64,000 nucleotides of DNA from Gammaproteobacteria bacterium (GTDB taxonomy: Bacteria > Pseudomonadota > Gammaproteobacteria > Eutrophobiales > Eutrophobiaceae), in contig JAURNY010000003.1 of NCBI GenBank assembly GCA_030829955.1, positions 1-64,000 on the forward strand, written 5' to 3'. This document shows, piece by piece, positions 42,284-51,247 of this stretch. A program made the translations under genes and the position numbers. Each line of letters begins with the position of its first letter. The stretch's first letter is position 1. A model generated the notes under the pieces. The model was not told the origin of the DNA and searched no databases. It was given only the letters and a program-made list of their open reading frames with translations.

Positions 42284-43751
42284 ATTGTTTGTTGAAAAAA
42301 TAATATATTAATTTATTAATCATATATATGAGAAATACATTTAATATAATTGCACCAAATAATAAATAACTTTGAGCAGGCACGTAACCAAAATGGCATA
42401 ACCTATATGCAATGACCTGAGATAATAATGAACATAAAATAATATTTTCACTTGTTAGTTTATAAATAACATACTCTGCAAAAGACATCACAATACCAAT
42501 CAAAAAAGTAGAAACAATCACAAATAAAGTTGAACCAGTATAAAATAAAAACGCAATAATCCCTGGTATGGATACGAAATGGTGTTTATTAGTATCTATA
42601 TTGCTATAGGGACTATTAATCATCGTCTGGTCATAAAAACTAGTGCCATAACCTTTATATCTTTCCCCCCATGCCCTCTTGAATAGTAAACCACCCTTTT
42701 CTGGATATGATGTAACAACAACCACTCCCTCAATGCCTATCCATCTATTGACAACCAATTTATATATTTTTTTAAAAAACTTTTTAGCATCAAGCATCTG
42801 AAAGTTTCTTGAATAATTAAGATGGGAAACATTTTCACTAACATAAGTTGTATTATTAATAGGCCTCTTTGAATGACTAGTGCTCCTAGCACTTGACACA
42901 ACATACAATGACAACATAAAAGCAAATGAAAAAACTAAACATGATTGAAAAAGTATTTTCTTATTTATAATAAAGTGATTAATTTTTAAATATTTAAAGG
43001 CCCCTAAAAATACAGATAAAGAATTTAATAGCATGCCTCTACTTAGAATCGACACATTACTTATAAAAGACTCTAAGAAATTTAAAACTATTGGCTGTAA
43101 AGTTAAACATTTATTTTGTTTAATTTCATATTGAATAATTATTGTTACAAAAGTGGCAAATCCAAACAAAAGTAGCCATGTAATAACGCCATTTAATTTA
43201 TAAGGCAACACATAATTGGCCACCATGCCTCTTTGGTATATTGAATAATTATAATTAAATAAGGCAATAGTTAAGATCATCAATATCAATGATGCTAAAA
43301 TATATTTTTTATACTTAATATACACATGGTAAGAATAATCTATGCTTTGAGTGCTATTAAATGAGATGAATTTCAAGTAATTACTTCTAAAATAAGATGC
43401 CAAAAGAAAACCTGCTATACCGAATGTAGATACTAATAAGGATTGATCAACGATTTCAGTACTTCCATCAAAAAATCTATATGCTTTGATTTCAAATGTA
43501 TTTTGAAAAATCATTATCACAAAGAAATGCTTCAACCAGAATCCAAGCCATATGAATATGCCAATGAACGTATCAAAAAATAAAGCTTGTCTCCTAAACC
43601 CAGAATATAATAAAAAGTGTGCAGATATACTAAATAGTATGTATATATATGGATCGCCCGAATATTTCAGCATTGAGCACAAAGTTAGAAATAAAAGAAT
43701 TGTGGCAAGTGACAGCCTAATGTAGTTAATATTCTTTATATGCAGAGTCAT
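42276..43751 (-). CDS. Multi-spanning membrane protein, probable oligosaccharide repeat-unit polymerase (Wzy-like)
   Basis: 491 residues, about ten to twelve hydrophobic segments, with a larger loop around residues 285-370 (WGERYKGYGTSFYDQ). No enzyme motif is recognised. The size, topology, position beside a flippase and very AT-rich coding are typical of Wzy proteins. It overlaps both neighbours by a few bases. Another polymerase/ligase-like gene is next to it, so which one polymerises is unclear. Confidence 0.65.
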   Translation of the reverse strand: MTLHIKNINYIRLSLATILLFLTLCSMLKYSGDPYIYILFSISAHFLLYSGFRRQALFFDTFIGIFIWLGFWLKHFFVIMIFQNTFEIKAYRFFDGSTEIVDQSLLVSTFGIAGFLLASYFRSNYLKFISFNSTQSIDYSYHVYIKYKKYILASLILMILTIALFNYNYSIYQRGMVANYVLPYKLNGVITWLLLFGFATFVTIIIQYEIKQNKCLTLQPIVLNFLESFISNVSILSRGMLLNSLSVFLGAFKYLKINHFIINKKILFQSCLVFSFAFMLSLYVVSSARSTSHSKRPINNTTYVSENVSHLNYSRNFQMLDAKKFFKKIYKLVVNRWIGIEGVVVVTSYPEKGGLLFKRAWGERYKGYGTSFYDQTMINSPYSNIDTNKHHFVSIPGIIAFLFYTGSTLFVIVSTFLIGIVMSFAEYVIYKLTSENIILCSLLSQVIAYRLCHFGYVPAQSYLLFGAIILNVFLIYMINKLIYYFFNKQYE

Positions 43752-45040
43752 TTACTACCTGTATTCAAAGTATATTTATCGAAATATGAATATAATAAGC
43801 CCCACATAAAAAATATTAATATCCCAGGGTATGGCTGCTTCATTCCAACTTTAAATAAGCTATCAATAATCACTATAAATAAAAAAAATAATATTAGACC
43901 TATTGATTCTGGGTACTCAATAAAATTATTCGTATTTTGATATATCTTGATTGTGGTTTTATAAATTAAATACATAATAGGAATTAATGCAAAAATACCA
44001 AAATTATAAATAATTTCTAAATAATAATTATGAGCACTATGATATTGCACACTTAGCGCATCATCAGAATAACCGAAAAACAAAACACGTGGATTGTTTT
44101 TTATTGTATTAATATATTCTTTATATACCTCATGTCTTACAATCACATGATTTAAAGAGTTAGTTTTATTAAGATTCTTTTCCGCAACAAATCCTCTATT
44201 AATAGTAAATTGCTCATAAAGTTGATTAGTATCGGTTTTATGCGCACTAAGATTACTAGAATCAATGCTAAAAATTAAAAAAGGCAATAAAAAAGCAACA
44301 GCTATATTTTTAGTGTTAATTTTTTTATAACTTAAATATATTATAAAAAACACATAACCTACTACATATATAAGTAGCGCCATTCGTGACAATGACAAAA
44401 TAGCGCACAAGCCTATTAATATTATAAACAAGCAATAAATATACTTATATTTTATATGATAATCACTGAAACATATGTATATTCCTAAAGCAACAAATAT
44501 AGATGTCACATACTGCATATGTTGGTAAACAGACAAAACATAAGCATTCGGTGATAAAACCAGAATATTGCTTTGATATGTAGATATCAATTGAAGCAAC
44601 ATTATAATGAAAATTACAACAGCAAAAACGCATCTAATTATTTGAGTGTTATTATCTTTTTTGTATATCATGCACCCTAAAATGAACGCTGGTACTGGTA
44701 TTATAGTTTGCACGGCATTTAGTATTTTTGAATAATCGTGTTGTTGAAAAAAATAATGAAATATTGATATTAAAAGCATAATCAATACATATACCAACAA
44801 TATGATAAATGATTGCGAATACTGAAAGTGTTTTGCGAATAAAAGCAAACCTACGTAACATGCCATTAATGAGATTGGTAATGGTAATTTTAATATATCT
44901 CCGCCAGAAGAATAATTATAATTAGCAGAATGTATAAAAAAATCGCCATTAATAAAAAAAAATACCGGAATTATCAAAAAGAATGCAACTACAATTACTG
45001 AATATTTTGCCAACATATTATTGCTTGGAACAATATTCAT
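43748..45040 (-). CDS. O-antigen ligase/polymerase family (Wzy_C) membrane protein
   Basis: 430 residues, about eleven membrane segments. The periplasmic loop after residue 280 includes VLFFGYSDDAL and SAHNYYLEIIYNFGIF, the His-containing pattern of WaaL/Wzy proteins. It either polymerises repeat units or ligates glycan to an acceptor. The start is ambiguous: ATG 45040 overlaps the flippase gene by 23 bases, and ATG 45016 would follow it directly. Confidence 0.8.
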   Translation of the reverse strand: MNIVPSNNMLAKYSVIVVAFFLIIPVFFFINGDFFIHSANYNYSSGGDILKLPLPISLMACYVGLLLFAKHFQYSQSFIILLVYVLIMLLISIFHYFFQQHDYSKILNAVQTIIPVPAFILGCMIYKKDNNTQIIRCVFAVVIFIIMLLQLISTYQSNILVLSPNAYVLSVYQHMQYVTSIFVALGIYICFSDYHIKYKYIYCLFIILIGLCAILSLSRMALLIYVVGYVFFIIYLSYKKINTKNIAVAFLLPFLIFSIDSSNLSAHKTDTNQLYEQFTINRGFVAEKNLNKTNSLNHVIVRHEVYKEYINTIKNNPRVLFFGYSDDALSVQYHSAHNYYLEIIYNFGIFALIPIMYLIYKTTIKIYQNTNNFIEYPESIGLILFFLFIVIIDSLFKVGMKQPYPGILIFFMWGLLYSYFDKYTLNTGSK

Positions 45041-46145
45041 AAACTAACAGATTAATTATTGCGCTTCCGATATATAAAGCCACAAATGATTCACTACCAA
45101 AAATCATATACAACACAGGAACCTGCAATAAAATTAAAAAATTTGAAATAGAGTCAGGCACCAATACCGACTTATCTTTTAATAGCTGCAGTATATTAAG
45201 TCGTTTTTCTATAGCATAAACCATAATAAAGCTACCAACTAAACTACAGCCCAGCGCAGTCCAAAAGAATTCTGTTTTTCCAAAAAATTCAGCAGCACTA
45301 TTGAATACCCAAAAATAGCAAATCAAAGCTATGCCGATTAATAAAGTTAACGTGTTTGCAAAGTTGATAATTAAAGGCAATTTATTCTCTGAATTTCTAG
45401 CCTTATGCAATACAACGCTAGGCCCAAACGAAGTTGAAAACAAATTCGCCACAAGCCCCCCAATTGCAATCGCTACAAATATTTCTCCTGAAATGTTTTT
45501 ATTTGTAAAAAATAGAATCATATTTCTAAATATAAAAACAGTCATGCCAATTATCAGGGTGGAAGTGATATGAGGCATTATTAATTGTAGCTTTAAAGCT
45601 CCAGATTGTTTTTCTCTATCCAAATGCAAAAGAAAATGTATTACTAACAATAACGGCAATATGCTCCATATCAATATAACTTTAATTGTTAACGCAGGCG
45701 CAAGAAAGATACTAATGACTGTGGCGAATAAAAAGATTACTTCTATAGTTAAGACTATCGAGATTATAATATTGTTTTGTTGCTTCTCATAAAGACTAAG
45801 CACAATCTCACTTAGCCATTCACTAGATTTCCTAATTGAAATAATTGCAGCTATAAATATACCAACACCAGAAACGTACATACTGATAAATATCGATATT
45901 ATCATTAAAGGCATTACAAGAATTGTTCTTTTTTTAAAAAAAGATATTGGCGAATGATGATTATCATCGGACAAAATTAAACTTCTTGCATTAGCAGACA
46001 GCGAAAAAAAAAGCGCCATTAAAGCTGCTTGTGTCAATGCTATATCTGCCGCCAGTAAATTATATCCTGCAATTCCACAAACTACGATAATCCCGGTGGT
46101 AGAATATGAGTTAAGCGCATGTGCTATCGGATAGATATAATTCAT
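45018..46145 (-). CDS. Putative Wzx-type flippase
   Basis: 375 residues, about ten to twelve hydrophobic helices, no catalytic motif (start MNYIYPIAHALNSYSTTGIIVVCGIAGYN cut to its first part here: GIIVVCGIAGYNLLAADIAL). Position beside polymerase genes and glycosyltransferases supports a lipid-linked oligosaccharide flippase. It is slightly short for Wzx (usually about 420-480), and similarity to MATE/MOP transporters is inferred from pattern only. Confidence 0.62.
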   Translation of the reverse strand: MNYIYPIAHALNSYSTTGIIVVCGIAGYNLLAADIALTQAALMALFFSLSANARSLILSDDNHHSPISFFKKRTILVMPLMIISIFISMYVSGVGIFIAAIISIRKSSEWLSEIVLSLYEKQQNNIIISIVLTIEVIFLFATVISIFLAPALTIKVILIWSILPLLLVIHFLLHLDREKQSGALKLQLIMPHITSTLIIGMTVFIFRNMILFFTNKNISGEIFVAIAIGGLVANLFSTSFGPSVVLHKARNSENKLPLIINFANTLTLLIGIALICYFWVFNSAAEFFGKTEFFWTALGCSLVGSFIMVYAIEKRLNILQLLKDKSVLVPDSISNFLILLQVPVLYMIFGSESFVALYIGSAIINLLVYEYCSKQ

Positions 46146-46170
46146 AAATTTTTTATTGTTAATCTAAAAA

Positions 46171-47256
46171 CTATACCGCTGCGTTTTTCATAACATCGCT
46201 ATATATTTGCAAATGTTTTTCAGCGCAATTAATTACATCTAGTTTTGATATAGCTATTTCCCTTGATTTTTGTTTATAACGCGGAATTACACTCTTGTTA
46301 TTTAATATATTTATAACTTTTTCAGCCATAGACATATAGTCACCTGGCTCGACAATCGCGCCATTTTTATTCTCTATAACAAAATCAGCCACATCTCCTA
46401 CTTTAGTAGTTACAACAGGTTTTGACATGCTTAAAGCTTCAAATAAAGTAATAGGTCCAGATTCAGAAAATGAAGTGCAAACAAAAATATCAAAAGATTT
46501 TAAATGCGACCGCACATCAAACACATCCAATATAAATGTAATATTATTAATTTTATTGTTTGTTATCTGATCAAGACATTTTTGATAATAACTTATCTGA
46601 TTCTCATAAACTTTACCTACTACAACAAACAAAAAATCATTTCTGACTTTATTTAACTCGGCAACCATTTTGACGAAAACATCAATTCCTTTTATTGGGT
46701 TTATATTTGCCACAGTGCCTATGACTATTTTGTCTTTAATAATTTTTTTAAAGGATGGTTCTATAGCTATATTCTCATCACAATATCTGCTTGTATTTAC
46801 AGGAGGATGAATAACTTCATATAAATATGATGATTTGCTTATTTTATCTGCATAATATTTTTTGGTGTTTTCCGAAGAAAATATGAAAGCATCAGGTAAT
46901 GCCGATAATATTTTTAAAACCCACAATATAAAACCAGGCATAGATGTGTCATTCAAATGCCATATTATTTTACGTCTGGCAAACCAACCAGACAAAACAC
47001 CTTTAATTTGCCAAGCGCCTCCGCTGACGTGAATAATATCGAATTGATTGCGCTTAAAATATAGTGTTAAGAATACTAATTCGGGGATGAAATTAATGAT
47101 GTATAAAAAAATATTTTTTTTATTTCGAGATAGAGATCTAATGTTTAATTTTTTATATTTAAGGTTATTTTCTTTTATTTTCTGAACAAATAAATTTGAA
47201 TTATAACTAGATACAATGATCTCAGTATCTATTCTGTCTTGAAGAGCATTTGCCAC
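46171..47256 (-). CDS. Glycosyltransferase family 4, start codon apparently lost upstream
   Basis: 361 residues from the first usual start (GTG at 47256). GT-B donor side: VIGTVANINPIKGIDVFV and the catalytic glutamates in CTSFSESGPITLFEALSMSKPVV. However, the frame is open upstream to 47331 and reads KIANILEEGKYGGPHSR, the conserved N-terminal nucleotide-fold start of such enzymes. The expected ATG there is ATA, in ATAA overlapping the stop of the previous gene. The true product is therefore probably 25 residues longer, or the gene is damaged. Confidence 0.82.
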   Translation of the reverse strand: MANALQDRIDTEIIVSSYNSNLFVQKIKENNLKYKKLNIRSLSRNKKNIFLYIINFIPELVFLTLYFKRNQFDIIHVSGGAWQIKGVLSGWFARRKIIWHLNDTSMPGFILWVLKILSALPDAFIFSSENTKKYYADKISKSSYLYEVIHPPVNTSRYCDENIAIEPSFKKIIKDKIVIGTVANINPIKGIDVFVKMVAELNKVRNDFLFVVVGKVYENQISYYQKCLDQITNNKINNITFILDVFDVRSHLKSFDIFVCTSFSESGPITLFEALSMSKPVVTTKVGDVADFVIENKNGAIVEPGDYMSMAEKVINILNNKSVIPRYKQKSREIAISKLDVINCAEKHLQIYSDVMKNAAV

Positions 47257-47327
47257 ATCAATTACTCTTGAATGAGGCCCGCCATACTTGCCTTCCTCAA
47301 GTATGTTAGCAATTTTGATAGATTTTT

Positions 47328-48344
47328 TTATAATAAATTGTAGTTAGTTAAAAAAGAACGTATTTCTTCTTTGTTAAGTTTTTTCGATTTGCTAGAAACA
47401 TAAGGCTGAGTGACTTTGTCAGATATCTTGTTTTTATAGACATATTTAATATCTTTATATAATTCTCTAAAAGCAGGCAACACAGAAAAATAGTTTTTTA
47501 ATTCTACAGATCTATTCATCTCTTCTTCGCTCATTAATTCTTCATATAACTTTTCACCAGGTTTCGAGCCGATTATCTTTATTTTTGGCTTATTTGTACT
47601 TTTATTATTAATGTGCTCTTTTAGCATGACTTCAGCCAAATCTTTAATGCTAATTACAGGCATTTTTGTTACAAACACTTCGCCGCCTTTTCCAATCCTG
47701 GCAGAATTAACGACAAGTTCGACAGCCTGCTCAATCGACATTACAAATCTGGTCATTCGTTCATCAGTAAGCGTTATATCTTGGCCGTATTGCAACTGTT
47801 GTTTAAATACAGTAATGACTGAACCACTGGATCCCAGCACATTTCCAAACCTTGTTGAAATAAATATCGTTTTTCCCGGATTATTGAGGTTTGCAGCTGA
47901 AATCAAACGCTCCCCCATCAACTTTGTTGTGCCCATAACATTTGTAGGGTTTACAGCTTTATCTGAACTCGTAAAAATTACTTTTTTTATTTTATTATCT
48001 TTAGCTGCAGCTATTATGTTGCTCACACCGGATATATTAGAACTCACTGCTTCCATTGGTGATAATTCATTAATATAAACATGCTTTAATGCTGCAGTAT
48101 GATAAACAATATCTACTTGTTGCATTACATGCTTTAATCTATCCAGATCCCTGACATCTCCCAATAAAACTTGCGTAGACGAATCATTAATATATTTTTG
48201 GTCCTGCATGAATACATTATTTTCATTGTTGTCCATGCAAATGATTTTACCTGCTAATTTGTTAGTTCTCAGATACTCAACTAAAGCGCTGCCTATAGTC
48301 CCACATGAACCAGTTATAAGTGTTGTTGGCAATTCTTTTTTCAT
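47328..48344 (-). CDS. Soluble nucleotide-sugar 4,6-dehydratase (FlaA1/PseB-like SDR)
   Basis: 338 residues: LITGSCGTIGSALVEYL binds NAD(P), TAALKHVYINELSP, and active-site block SSDKAVNPTNVMGTTK with Met for Tyr, then [13 protein letters not shown] and GEKLYEELMSEEE. The family acts on UDP-HexNAc. It is the third enzyme of this superfamily in the locus (besides 29828-31699 and 38158-39219), so at least two different 6-deoxy sugars are likely. The substrate is unknown. Confidence 0.87.
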   Translation of the reverse strand: MKKELPTTLITGSCGTIGSALVEYLRTNKLAGKIICMDNNENNVFMQDQKYINDSSTQVLLGDVRDLDRLKHVMQQVDIVYHTAALKHVYINELSPMEAVSSNISGVSNIIAAAKDNKIKKVIFTSSDKAVNPTNVMGTTKLMGERLISAANLNNPGKTIFISTRFGNVLGSSGSVITVFKQQLQYGQDITLTDERMTRFVMSIEQAVELVVNSARIGKGGEVFVTKMPVISIKDLAEVMLKEHINNKSTNKPKIKIIGSKPGEKLYEELMSEEEMNRSVELKNYFSVLPAFRELYKDIKYVYKNKISDKVTQPYVSSKSKKLNKEEIRSFLTNYNLL

Positions 48345-48369
48345 TATTTTTTATAAACCCCTTTAGATA

Positions 48370-49560
48370 TTAAATCCACTTTATCCCCTTAAATATAATA
48401 TCTTTTTTAATATTATCTCTATATTTAATTACCTGATTAAACATTCCTTCTAGAACTAAATCGTCGAGATAATGTGGTTTCACGCCTAACTCTAATAAGC
48501 CTTGATATTTAGGATTATAATAATGCTCCTCTGCTTCTTTTCTTGGGTTCTCAATAGATTCTATCATTACATTGAAGCCAAGTTGCTGCCCTACATTATA
48601 TACTTTATCAGCAAGTTGATTGACACTAAATGTTTCTGTAATTTGATTAAATATTCTTAACTCACTATCTTTTGCCGGGTTTATAACCGCCTTCTCAATG
48701 CATTGCATTGTATCTTTTATGTTTAAATATCCTCGCGTTTGTCCACCTTTTCCATATACAGTCAATGGGTAATCAATTATGGCTTGAGTTATAAAACGAT
48801 TTAAAATAGTGCCAAAAATCTCATCATAAAAGAAAATGATTGATAGATCTTTATCAATTATAGACTCTTCAGTTTCGATTCCATATACCGGTCCTTGCAT
48901 TAAGTCTGTTACTTTTAACTCCCATGTACGAACTGCAAACCAGATTAGATCCGTATCCATGACTTTTGTCGTATGGTATATAGATGAACCCTGACGCGGA
49001 AATAAAAACTTTCCGTTTCTTCCATTGTGTTCTATATCAATCCAACCTTCTTCAATATCGATATTAGGCGTACCATATTCGCCCATTGTACCTAGTTTTA
49101 TAATGTGGCTATCTCTAGAATACTCTTTAACGCTATATAAAAGATTATTAGTGACAAGCAAGTTGTTCGAAATCGTATTATTTGCCGTAGTATTATTCAT
49201 CAATGAATATGGTGCAGATGGTTGCTCAGCATAATGAACAATAGTGTCAGGTATACCTGTATATTTTTTTTCTACACACCAGTCATAATTACATTTTCCA
49301 TTAAAAAGTGCATTCATGCTGTTAATATTAGTTAAATCAGATACACAAACTTTAATTTCTTTTCCTGTGATTTCATGCCATCTCTTCGCTCTTACAGATA
49401 AATCCGGAACTTCATAAAGTGGATTAATATGGAGGTCCTTACATATCGCTCTCTTGTAGTAATTATCAACAACCGTTACTTCATGCCCTCTGCTTGATAA
49501 GTGCATTGCGGTAGGCCATCCCAAATAACCATCTCCGCCCAGTATTAAAATATGACTCAT
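48370..49560 (-). CDS. SQD1-like UDP-sulfoquinovose synthase
   Basis: 396 residues, extended SDR with the SQD1 signature set: GGDGYLGWPTAMHLS, VHYAEQPSAPYS, KLGTMGEYGTPNIDIEEG (catalytic Thr), IYHTTKVMDT (Tyr and Lys), MQGPVYGIET, LTVYGKGGQTRGYLNIKDT. SQD1 joins sulfite to UDP-glucose to give UDP-sulfoquinovose. In a polysaccharide locus the product would be used as a glycan donor, as proposed for archaeal Agl3, since no sulfolipid synthase gene is seen here. galU in the same array supplies UDP-glucose. Confidence 0.88.
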   Translation of the reverse strand: MSHILILGGDGYLGWPTAMHLSSRGHEVTVVDNYYKRAICKDLHINPLYEVPDLSVRAKRWHEITGKEIKVCVSDLTNINSMNALFNGKCNYDWCVEKKYTGIPDTIVHYAEQPSAPYSLMNNTTANNTISNNLLVTNNLLYSVKEYSRDSHIIKLGTMGEYGTPNIDIEEGWIDIEHNGRNGKFLFPRQGSSIYHTTKVMDTDLIWFAVRTWELKVTDLMQGPVYGIETEESIIDKDLSIIFFYDEIFGTILNRFITQAIIDYPLTVYGKGGQTRGYLNIKDTMQCIEKAVINPAKDSELRIFNQITETFSVNQLADKVYNVGQQLGFNVMIESIENPRKEAEEHYYNPKYQGLLELGVKPHYLDDLVLEGMFNQVIKYRDNIKKDIIFKGIKWI

Positions 49561-49580
49561 TTAATCACCAATCTAATTGT

Positions 49581-50390
49581 TTAAAAATTATTAACCCAGG
49601 TTTCATTATTTTCGTAACCTAGTTTAATTAATGCTTTACCATGTATTTTATTAAATGTATGTGCAATTTCATGATTAAATATTTCTCTCCAACCACCATA
49701 TCCACCTTTTCTAACAAAAGAAAGGATATCTGAGTTTGACTCAGGATTAATTGCACGTTGTTTATTTTGTATGTTTTTTATTGAAAATTTGGATACGATT
49801 TCATTTATATTTTCATTGCTTTTTTTAATGTCATGCCAATCTAGTATTTTGCCTAATGTATCTAATGGTTTATCAAAAAGTTCTTCATACTTGATTTGTA
49901 TATTTTTATTATCTTCATGCCAATTATCAACGAAATCGCTCCAGTTATAATTAGGCTTACATAGTTTTTCATCCCAAGTTTCAAGAAACACAGAAAGATT
50001 CTTTTTTATATTAATATAGTCATCAAAGGGCATAAGTCTTCTAACATGATCAACCAGTAATTTATTGTGCTGATCATTATAAAATAATGAATGATAATAC
50101 AGAGAAATCACGACATCGCGACCATCACGCCAAAGTATCACTTGTTTAATAGGGACATAATTTAAATAATGACCATGAAATATTTGTTTATTAGTTATAA
50201 ATGGCAGCCTGTTTTTTGCAAAAGGCAATGCCATCAGATCCGAAAGCATTTTGGTAAGCCAAGTTCCGCCTGATTTAGGATACTCATTCACAAGTAAACT
50301 CTTACTATACATAACTGGCAAATTAACCATTGCATGTCTAAGTGCTGAATTAAATAAAACCCACGCCCTATTATCTTTTTGCAACAGCAT
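49581..50390 (-). CDS. PAPS-dependent sulfotransferase
   Basis: About 269 residues. The 5'-phosphosulfate loop is NEYPKSGGTWLTKML, the 3'-phosphate region WRDGRDVVISLYYHS, and the late RKGGYGGWREIF resembles the RKGxxGDWK motif. It transfers sulfate from PAPS to a hydroxyl, here probably of a sugar or lipid-linked glycan. An in-frame non-ATG start at 50420 would overlap the GT2 gene by 50 bases; the ATG at 50390 is preferred. The neighbour is the SQD1-like gene. Confidence 0.86.
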   Translation of the reverse strand: MLLQKDNRAWVLFNSALRHAMVNLPVMYSKSLLVNEYPKSGGTWLTKMLSDLMALPFAKNRLPFITNKQIFHGHYLNYVPIKQVILWRDGRDVVISLYYHSLFYNDQHNKLLVDHVRRLMPFDDYINIKKNLSVFLETWDEKLCKPNYNWSDFVDNWHEDNKNIQIKYEELFDKPLDTLGKILDWHDIKKSNENINEIVSKFSIKNIQNKQRAINPESNSDILSFVRKGGYGGWREIFNHEIAHTFNKIHGKALIKLGYENNETWVNNF

Positions 50391-51243
50391 TGTTTCTAAA
50401 ATAACTAATAAAATAACCAATAGTATTAATAAGATAAAAAAGATAAATTCTCATACTACTTACAGATGCCAAGTTCATATAATACTTTCTGACTTTATAA
50501 TTATCCTTCATGCGTTTAAAGTATTGTGCAGGTGTATAATTGAATTTCTCATTTATCTCTGCATACGCGATTGCGTTTGGATCTAGATATAACTCAACAC
50601 CTTTCTGTTTTAGCAGATAAGAATGCAGAATATCCTCATATGTCGCGCGTCCATTAAAAGGATAATAATTTTCATAATACAAATTATTTTTTTGATGCAA
50701 TATACAACCACCTGGAACCCAGTCTACATTCATAACTTTACGGACATCCTGCTGACGAAACGCTATAGGAGTACCGCATTTATCAATCTTGCCTGGCTGA
50801 TATCCTGCTTTTCCATTCATAAGAAAATAGTAAAGCTTATGAAATATTGTTTTTTTATTATTATGTTGGACAGGATTTGAATTAATTATTATTGGCGCAA
50901 TAGAACAACTTTCGCCGTATGTTTTAATAGTATTTATTAATGTTTCTATGCATTTTCCATCAAGAACTATATCGTCGTCCATTTGCAATACATATTTCGT
51001 TTTGGCATGTTTAAATCCCTCTGCTCGCTGGGGTACTTGCCCCATGCAATCAACAACAAGCACGCTGACGTTATCCGATAACTGCATGTCAATATTTTCT
51101 TTGTATTTTTCAGGTATTACAAAAAATATTTTTTCAGGTATTACACTCCCGCCATTTATAATTTCTACTGTTTTTCTTAAACCACTTCCCCCGAGTGTGG
51201 GTATTACAACAGATAATTCACTATTAGTATTACTTTCATTCAT
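50371..51243 (-). CDS. Glycosyltransferase family 2
   Basis: 290 residues. GT-A fold: LSVVIPTLGGSGL, VLQMDDDIVLDGK as the metal site, WVPGGCILHQK and RATYEDILHSYLL as acceptor-side motifs with a likely catalytic acidic residue. A short hydrophobic C-terminus (YLFYLINTIGYFISYF) may touch the membrane. The sugar specificity is unknown. It lies between the sulfotransferase and the 621-residue surface-carbohydrate gene. Confidence 0.83.
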   Translation of the reverse strand: MNESNTNSELSVVIPTLGGSGLRKTVEIINGGSVIPEKIFFVIPEKYKENIDMQLSDNVSVLVVDCMGQVPQRAEGFKHAKTKYVLQMDDDIVLDGKCIETLINTIKTYGESCSIAPIIINSNPVQHNNKKTIFHKLYYFLMNGKAGYQPGKIDKCGTPIAFRQQDVRKVMNVDWVPGGCILHQKNNLYYENYYPFNGRATYEDILHSYLLKQKGVELYLDPNAIAYAEINEKFNYTPAQYFKRMKDNYKVRKYYMNLASVSSMRIYLFYLINTIGYFISYFRNNAVAKR

Positions 51244-51247
51244 TTTT

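Noticed and set aside
47611-48078. 155-codon plus-strand frame
   Set aside because: It lies antisense within the dehydratase gene, with no ribosome site and low-complexity composition.
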